A stretch of 64,000 nt of DNA from Paraburkholderia graminis C4D1M (GTDB taxonomy: Bacteria > Pseudomonadota > Gammaproteobacteria > Burkholderiales > Burkholderiaceae), in NCBI RefSeq assembly GCF_000172415.1, contig NZ_ABLD01000001.1:434001-498000 (forward strand), given 5' to 3'. The notes below the pieces were generated by a model. The model made no database searches. It was not told where the DNA came from and was given only the letters and a program-made list of their open reading frames with translations. How positions within the stretch are numbered: the first letter of the stretch is position 1; each line of letters starts with the position of its first letter. Of this stretch, positions 58,637 through 64,000 are shown piece after piece. Both the position numbers and the translations under genes were made by a program.

Positions 58637-60592
58637 TCAATCCGCCCCACCGGCGACATGCGAATGCCGGCCCGCCTGCAACGCCCACGCGGCGACCTGG
58701 CATTCTTCGATCATCGCGCGGAAGGTGGGCGCCGAGTGCGCCGCGGCAGTCGAGCCCATGCCGATGTCGTGCCCGTTTTCCGCGCTGCCGCCCACGCCGA
58801 CCACGAGCGTCGCGCGCGGCCGCCATTCGCGCGTGCGCCGCAGCATGTTGCGCAGATACGGCGGCGAATCGGGCGCGTCGAGCGTGACGATGCAGATGAT
58901 CGGCGCATTTTTATAGCTCGGTTCGTCGGCGCGCGCGCTGCGATAGCCCGAGTGCGTCGCCATGATCGGCGCGAAGCCGACGCGCCCGAGCAGTTGCACG
59001 GCGATGGCGGTCGTGACCTCGTCGAACGCGCCGCGTCCCGGCACGCATAGCACGGCGGTCTTTTCGTCGTCGTGATGTTCGGACGAATGCTCGCGGGTCT
59101 GCTCGTGCCGCTCCGACAGATCCGCCGATGACGCCGCGTGCAGCGCGGCCGCGTCGCCCGGCTCGGGACGCGCGAGGCGGTCCGGCAAGCCGTCCGCGAT
59201 CTCGAGGTTTTCCACGATGTCCACCAGCGCTTCGTTGACGCTCGCCAACTGGTCGGGCATCAACACGCCGCGCATCGCGTCGTTGCGCGCGAGCTTGAGC
59301 CCTTCGAGCGCGACCTTGTCGTAGTAGTCGATCAGCGACATTTCGCGCAACAGACGCTCCGCCTGCACGATCGCCTCGTGCGGATCGTCGGCGAGCAGCC
59401 GCTGATAGAAGTTCTGCGCGGGCGTGAGCGCCGGCTGATCGCCGAGCAGCACCGTGAGAAAGTTCAGACGGTCGGCGTAACGCCCGAGCGTGACCACGCA
59501 CAGCGTGAGCGGCGTGGACAGCACGAGGCCGATCGGCCCCCATAGCCAGCTCCAGAAAATCGCCGCGACCACGACCGCGAGCGGCGAGAGCCCCGAACGG
59601 TGCCCATACAGCAGCGGCTCCGCGATCTGCCCGGCGACCACATCCACGACGATGAACAGTATCAGCGTGTACACCGCCATCGTCCATTGCGGCTGAATCG
59701 CGGCGGCGAGAAACACCGCGAGAATCGCCGCGATCCAGATGCCGATATACGGCACGAAGCGCAGCAGCGCCGCGATCACGCCGAATAGCAGCGCGCCCGG
59801 CACGCCGATGATCGCGAGACCGATTGCAATCACGCCGCCCGCGCTCAGGTTCACGCCGAGTTGCGCGACGAAGTAGCGGCTCAGGCGCACGGCGGCGTCG
59901 TTGATCGCGGTCGTCGTGCGATGCAGGTCGCGCGAGCCGAACAGACTGATCAAACGGTCACGCAAATCCTCGCGTTGCAGCAGGATAAAAATCGTCACCA
60001 CCAGCACGATGAACGTGGTTTCGATTGGCGCGATGGCCGGCGACAACGCGCGCTGCGCGAGCTGCATCGGCGTAGGCGACGGCTCGTGCACTTCGACCGG
60101 CGTAGGCACCGCGGGCGCATTGCGCGCCGCGCGGCCGGTCGGACGCGGCGGCGGCGGCTTCGAGGGCGCCACGCGTTGCAGCGTGGCGGCCGCGCGGCTC
60201 ATCAGCGAATCGGCGCGGCCGATCGTTTTCTCCTGCACGGTTTCGATCTTCTGCTCGATCGCCACCTGATACTGCGGCAAGTCGCCGGCCAATTGCACGA
60301 GCTGCGCGCCGATCAGCGCGCCGATAGCGAGCAGCGCGGCGAGCGCGAACAGCACCGCAATGAAGATGGACGGCAACTGTCCCATGCGCAAACGCCGCAG
60401 CATCTGCACGAGCGGCGCGAGCAGAAAGCTGAGCAGCACGGAGAGCGTGATCGGGATCAGCACCGCGCGGCCGAAGTAAAGCGCGCATACCACCACGACG
60501 CCCGTGATCACCGAGGCAAGGCCGTGCAGGCCTGGCGCGCCAGGCGGATAAACGCGATTGGGCCGCCCAGGCGGCGGCAACGATATTTTCAT
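58637..60592 (-). CDS. AI-2E/PerM family transporter with a C-terminal extension
   Basis: A 651-residue membrane protein. Residues 1-370 are the AI-2E/PerM transporter domain (8 segments; GVNLSAGGVIAIGLAIIGVPGALLFGVIAALLRFVPYIG is characteristic), interrupted by a Pro/Arg-rich loop at about 140-180. After FLTVLLGDQPALTPAQNFYQRLLADDP comes a ~270-residue cytoplasmic part: a helical segment (AERLLREMSLIDYYDKVALEGLKLARND) and a Rossmann-like domain starting AVLCVPGRGAFDEVTTAIAVQLLGRVGFAP. The start ATG 60592 agrees with the first membrane helix. Substrate is unknown. Confidence 0.88.
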   Translation of the reverse strand: MKISLPPPGRPNRVYPPGAPGLHGLASVITGVVVVCALYFGRAVLIPITLSVLLSFLLAPLVQMLRRLRMGQLPSIFIAVLFALAALLAIGALIGAQLVQLAGDLPQYQVAIEQKIETVQEKTIGRADSLMSRAAATLQRVAPSKPPPPRPTGRAARNAPAVPTPVEVHEPSPTPMQLAQRALSPAIAPIETTFIVLVVTIFILLQREDLRDRLISLFGSRDLHRTTTAINDAAVRLSRYFVAQLGVNLSAGGVIAIGLAIIGVPGALLFGVIAALLRFVPYIGIWIAAILAVFLAAAIQPQWTMAVYTLILFIVVDVVAGQIAEPLLYGHRSGLSPLAVVVAAIFWSWLWGPIGLVLSTPLTLCVVTLGRYADRLNFLTVLLGDQPALTPAQNFYQRLLADDPHEAIVQAERLLREMSLIDYYDKVALEGLKLARNDAMRGVLMPDQLASVNEALVDIVENLEIADGLPDRLARPEPGDAAALHAASSADLSERHEQTREHSSEHHDDEKTAVLCVPGRGAFDEVTTAIAVQLLGRVGFAPIMATHSGYRSARADEPSYKNAPIICIVTLDAPDSPPYLRNMLRRTREWRPRATLVVGVGGSAENGHDIGMGSTAAAHSAPTFRAMIEECQVAAWALQAGRHSHVAGGAD

Positions 60593-60741
60593 GAGCACAC
60601 TGTCCGATTGAGTGGCGCGGTCGCTTCTGGTCCGGCGCGATGGACGCGGCGGCGGCATAGGCCGTGTGCGGCCCATGCGGGAGAGCAAACCTTATGCCCG
60701 GATTGTAGGCGCTTTGCGTCGCGCGACGCTATATCGCACGC

Positions 60742-62022
60742 TCAGCCGATGTGCACGCGCAGCAAGCCGAACAGTTGCGTGCTCACATAAAGCAGCAAAC
60801 CGATAAAGCCGCCGACCACCGTTCCGTTGATGCGGATGTATTGCAGATCCCGGCCGATGTTCAACTCGATTTGCCGCGACATCTCCGGCGCGTTCCAGTT
60901 CTTCACGGTATCGCTGATATGCCGTGTGAGGAATCGCGCGAACTCGGGCGCCATCGCGCGCGCGGCTTCTTCGAGGTGATCGTTCAGCGATTGGCGCAGC
61001 GCCGGATCGTTCGCGAGTTCGCGGCCCACCCATTGACCGGACGCGACGACTCGCGCATGCAGCGCCGAGTCGCTGCTATGCAGATCGCGCTTGAGCCACG
61101 CGCGCAATTCGCCCCACATGTCCTTCACATACGAAGCGAGCGCTTCGCCTTCCACGAGATAGCGCTTCAGTTCCTCGCCTTTTTGCAGGAACGCGGGGTC
61201 GCTCTTGAGCTTGACGATCAGCTTGTGCGCCGCGCCGTCGAACTTCTGCCGCAGTTCGTGCGTCGGGTTCTCGCTGATCTGTTCGAGCATGCGGTTCACC
61301 GCGTTGGCCAGCGCCTCGGCGCCTTTTTCGCCGAGCCATGCGGACGGCAGAATCTTCTCCATCTTCGGATACTCGCTCTTCACCCAATCGACGATACGTT
61401 GCGCGATAAACTCGCGCGCCTGCGGTTCGCGCAGCAGCGCGACGACCTGTTCGATGCCGGCGTCGAGCAATTCCTGATGACGGCCGTCCTTCGTGAGCGT
61501 GTCGAGGATCGAGCCCATCGACTGCGAGAGGTCGACCTTCGCAAGCACGTCGCGCAGCGCGTCCTTGATGAAGACCTGAATGCGCACGTCGTCGGTGAGA
61601 TCGAGCATGCCGCTCGTCAGTTTCACCACGTAATCGCCGAGGCGTGCGCTGTTGGCGGGCTCGGCGAGCCAACGCGCGATGCTCTGCGCCGGGTCGTGCT
61701 TCCTGATCAGACCGACCAGCGACGGCACGTCGAGAAATTTGTCCTGCACGAAGACGGCGAGGTTGTCGGCGATCTTGTGCTTGTTGCGCGGAATGATCGC
61801 CGTATGCGCCGACACCAGCGGAATCGGCACGCGTCGGAACAGCGCGGCGACCGCGAACCAGTCCGCGAGTGCGCCGACCATCGCGGCCTCGGCCACCGCC
61901 TTGATACCGTCGATCCACAAGCCGCGCGGCATCAACGCGGTCGCGACGAAGACGCAGGCCGCGGCCGCGAGCAGCAGCAACGGCGTGCGTTTGGCTTTCT
62001 TCAGTTCGAGTGCTTTGTTCAT
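60742..62022 (-). CDS. DUF445 family membrane protein
   Basis: A 426-residue protein of the DUF445 (YjiN) family. It has a basic start and one hydrophobic segment (TPLLLLAAAACVFVATALM), then IDGIKAVAEAAMVGALADWFAVAALFRRVPIPLVSAHTAIIPRNKHKIADNLAVFVQDKFL (the signature), a long helical middle, and a second hydrophobic segment (GTVVGGFIGLLLYVSTQLFGLL) at the end. It is probably an inner-membrane protein with a large helical domain. Function unknown. Start ATG 62022 was chosen over longer frames. Confidence 0.92.
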   Translation of the reverse strand: MNKALELKKAKRTPLLLLAAAACVFVATALMPRGLWIDGIKAVAEAAMVGALADWFAVAALFRRVPIPLVSAHTAIIPRNKHKIADNLAVFVQDKFLDVPSLVGLIRKHDPAQSIARWLAEPANSARLGDYVVKLTSGMLDLTDDVRIQVFIKDALRDVLAKVDLSQSMGSILDTLTKDGRHQELLDAGIEQVVALLREPQAREFIAQRIVDWVKSEYPKMEKILPSAWLGEKGAEALANAVNRMLEQISENPTHELRQKFDGAAHKLIVKLKSDPAFLQKGEELKRYLVEGEALASYVKDMWGELRAWLKRDLHSSDSALHARVVASGQWVGRELANDPALRQSLNDHLEEAARAMAPEFARFLTRHISDTVKNWNAPEMSRQIELNIGRDLQYIRINGTVVGGFIGLLLYVSTQLFGLLRVHIG

Positions 62023-62245
62023 CGGCGAGAGAGCCCGGGTCTGGAAACGCGAGTTTAGCGCCGTGAGGGGCGGGGCGGGGCCATGCGAGGCGAAGTGAGG
62101 TGACGAAGCCCAAGCGATATAGGAAGCACATACGGCTCTTTCGACGCGTCGGCGCGGTAACATGCACGGTTGAACCGCCGCGGCGATGCGCCGAGTCGAA
62201 TCGCGCGCGCCATGCGGCAACGCAATCGAATGCAATGGAGGCACA

Positions 62246-63388
62246 GTGATCAGGTTTCTGCACACCGCGGACTGGCAGATCGGCACGCAGTTCGGCCAGT
62301 TCGAGCCGGACGAGGCCGCGCATCTCGCGCAGGCGCGCTTCGACACGGTGCGCCGCATCGCGGACGAAGCCACCGCGCGCAACGTCGATGCCGTGCTCGT
62401 GGCCGGCGACGTATTCGATCTGCAAACCGTGTCCGACACGGTGATCCGGCGTCTGTTCGCCGCGCTGCAAGCGTTCGCCGGTCCGTGGATCATGCTGCCG
62501 GGCAATCACGACGCGGCGCTCGTCGAAAGCGTATGGACGCGCGCGCATCGACTGAACTGCGTGCCGCCGAACGTGCGCATCGTGCTCGAGCCTGGCGTCG
62601 TGTTGCTCGACGCATGCCGCTGCGCGCTCCTGTGCGCGCCGCTCACGCAACGCATCACTTACGACGACACCACTGGCTTCTTCGATAACGTCGAAACGCC
62701 GCCGGGTTATCACCGCGTCGGCCTCGCGCATGGCAGCGTGAGCGGCATCCTGCAGGAAGGCATCGACTCGTCCAATCCCATTTCGCCGACGCGCGCCGCG
62801 AGCGCGCGGCTCGACTATCTGGCGCTCGGCGACTGGCATGGCCACCTTCGCGTCGACGATCGCACGTGGTACGCGGGCACGCACGAGCAGGACCGTTTTC
62901 GCGCGAACGATCCGGGCTTCGTGCTCGATGTGAGCCTGAGCGAGCCAAGCGCGCGAGCCGTGGTCGAGCCGGTGCGGGTCGGCCAGTATCAGTGGCATCG
63001 GTGGGATGAAACGATCTCCGTGCCGACCGACGTCGACGCATTGAAGGCGCGCCTCGCCACGCTGAGCGGCAGCGACGTGCTGCGCGTCACGGTGAGCGGC
63101 ACGGCCGCGCTCGCCGATGCAGAAGCGCTCCACGTCGCCGTCGAGGAAACCCGCGCGCGCGTGCGCGCATTGCGCGTCGACATGAGCGCGTTGCAAGTGC
63201 TGCCCACCACCGAAGATCTCGCCGAACTCGGCGCGCAGAGTGGTTATCTGGCGAAAGTGGTCGCGCGTCTGCGCGGCCTGCAGGAAGACCCGCAATCCGA
63301 TCCGCAACAGGTCCGGCGCGCGGCCGAGGCGTTGTTGCTGCTGGCGCGTTTTCAACGTGAACTGCCGCGTGAGGCGAGGTCCGCATGA
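62246..63388 (+). CDS. DNA repair metallophosphatase, SbcD/YhaO-like
   Basis: A 380-residue calcineurin-type phosphoesterase of the Mre11/SbcD/YhaO class. The metal-ligand motifs appear in order: FLHTADWQIG, VLVAGDVFDLQ, MLPGNHDAAL, LAHGSVSGI and LGDWHGHLRV. The C-terminal 120 residues are a helical capping domain. The start is GTG 62246, after TGGAGG. It overlaps the next gene (ATGA, 63385-63388), an SbcC/YhaN-type ATPase, so the pair should form a double-strand-end nuclease complex. Confidence 0.92.
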   Translation: MIRFLHTADWQIGTQFGQFEPDEAAHLAQARFDTVRRIADEATARNVDAVLVAGDVFDLQTVSDTVIRRLFAALQAFAGPWIMLPGNHDAALVESVWTRAHRLNCVPPNVRIVLEPGVVLLDACRCALLCAPLTQRITYDDTTGFFDNVETPPGYHRVGLAHGSVSGILQEGIDSSNPISPTRAASARLDYLALGDWHGHLRVDDRTWYAGTHEQDRFRANDPGFVLDVSLSEPSARAVVEPVRVGQYQWHRWDETISVPTDVDALKARLATLSGSDVLRVTVSGTAALADAEALHVAVEETRARVRALRVDMSALQVLPTTEDLAELGAQSGYLAKVVARLRGLQEDPQSDPQQVRRAAEALLLLARFQRELPREARSA

Positions 63389-64000
63389 AGCTACAAAGCA
63401 TCGCGATACAGGAATTCAAGCAGTTCACCGGACGGCTTTTTATCGACGACCTTCAGCCCGGACTCAATCTTTTCGTGGGACCGAACGAAGCGGGTAAGAG
63501 CACGATTGCCGAGGCCGTGCGCGCGGTGTTCCTCGAACGTTATAAGGCTTCGCATCTGAAGGATTTGTTGCCGTGGGGCAAGGCGAGCGGGCAGCCTTCC
63601 GTCGAAGTGAGCTTCGATCTGGACGGCGTTGCATGCCGCTTGTCGAAGCAGTTCGTCACGCGTCAGCGCTGCGAACTGAAGATCGGCCAAAGCGTGTACG
63701 GCGAAGACGAAGCGGAAGACAAGCTCGCGGCCTTGCTCGGCTTTTCGCGCGCCGCGCGCGGTCCGCTGAAGGCCGAGAACGCGGGCGTGCCCGGCTTGCT
63801 GTGGGTGCAGCAGGGCGGCACGCAGGAAATGCGCGACTCGACGGGACACGCGGCGCAGTATCTGCGCGATGCGTTGTCGCAATTGTCGGGCAGCCGCGAA
63901 TCGGCGGGAGAGGACGCGTTGATCGCCGTCGTGCAGCGCGAGCTTCGGCAATTGCTGACCGCGCGCACGCAGAAGTCCACCGGTCCGCTCGCGGAAGCCG
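63385..64000 (+). CDS. SbcC/YhaN-type ATPase, N-terminal part
   Basis: The gene starts at ATG 63385 and runs off the window end; 205 codons are visible. An SMC/RecF/Rad50-like ATPase head is clear: LQSIAIQEFKQFTG, then Walker A VGPNEAGKSTIAEAV at about 30-40, followed by LPWGKASGQPSVEVSF and LLWVQQGGTQEMRDS. YhaN- and SbcC-type partners have a long coiled coil and a C-terminal Walker B, expected outside the window. It pairs with the nuclease gene upstream. Confidence 0.9.
   Translation, partial: MKLQSIAIQEFKQFTGRLFIDDLQPGLNLFVGPNEAGKSTIAEAVRAVFLERYKASHLKDLLPWGKASGQPSVEVSFDLDGVACRLSKQFVTRQRCELKIGQSVYGEDEAEDKLAALLGFSRAARGPLKAENAGVPGLLWVQQGGTQEMRDSTGHAAQYLRDALSQLSGSRESAGEDALIAVVQRELRQLLTARTQKSTGPLAEA

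Overview
The window looks like a chromosome segment of a Burkholderiaceae bacterium, most likely Paraburkholderia or Caballeronia. The reasons are high GC with strong G/C third positions, an ACC deaminase beside an Lrp-type regulator, a periplasmic trehalase, and small stress proteins (DUF4142, DUF2383, BON, PfpI) in the combinations usual for that group. This placement is an inference from gene content, not a database match. No tRNA, rRNA, CRISPR array, prophage or insertion sequence was seen. The only mobile element is a group IIC intron.

Layout. 0-8 kb: a stress/envelope cluster with DNA topoisomerase IB, an acidic small protein, a PfpI/DJ-1 protein, DUF4142, DUF1488 and a glycine-zipper protein. 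An apparently intact group IIC intron (4736-6592) follows, inserted exactly at the end of an intrinsic terminator. A small secreted protein, a DUF2383 protein and a BON protein come next. 8.5-15 kb: an rpoN (sigma-54) gene under a near-consensus -24/-12 promoter, an AruH-like transaminase, then a GntR/FadR regulator and lutABC (lactate oxidation) with a clear operator. 15.1-19.2 kb: a two-gene operon of a FAN1-type VRR-NUC nuclease and an XPD/DinG-like Fe-S helicase fused to a RecB/Cas4-like nuclease. A CTGT-N8-ACAG LexA box stands in front of it, so it is a candidate SOS-induced interstrand-crosslink or flap repair module and the strongest find here.

19.2-34.5 kb: a large MscS channel, a 12-bp tandem repeat, a VpsR-like sigma-54 activator, a 1.3 kb gene-poor stretch with a sigma-54-like promoter and stem-loops, nicotinamide phosphoribosyltransferase, an NTF2-like protein, a prolyl-4-hydroxylase-like oxygenase, a GNAT acetyltransferase, a DHA2 exporter, and a PEP-mutase/isocitrate-lyase family enzyme divergent from a PrpR-type sigma-54 activator. 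34.5-45 kb: ahpC-ahpF with an OxyR-like site, pirin and a LysR regulator, acdS and its Lrp-type regulator, exported MsrA, a MipA/OmpV porin and trehalase.

45-52.2 kb: a signalling operon made of a giant hybrid histidine kinase (CHASE3-GAF-HisKA-HATPase-3xREC), CheR, a receiver-less CheB and a REC-HisKA-HATPase protein, followed by a LuxR regulator. 52-56.5 kb: a LysR regulator divergent from an aromatic aminotransferase, class II aldolase and PanE-like reductase operon. 56.5-64 kb: a DUF2783 protein coupled to an FAD monooxygenase gene that carries an apparent frameshift, an AI-2E family transporter with a long C-terminal extension, a DUF445 protein, and an SbcD/YhaO-like nuclease followed by the start of a YhaN/SbcC-like ATPase that runs off the window.

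Two themes recur. One is sigma-54: an rpoN gene, two enhancer-binding activators and two candidate -24/-12 promoters. The other is oxidative and DNA damage: ahpCF, MsrA, topoisomerase IB, FAN1-helicase and SbcD-YhaN.
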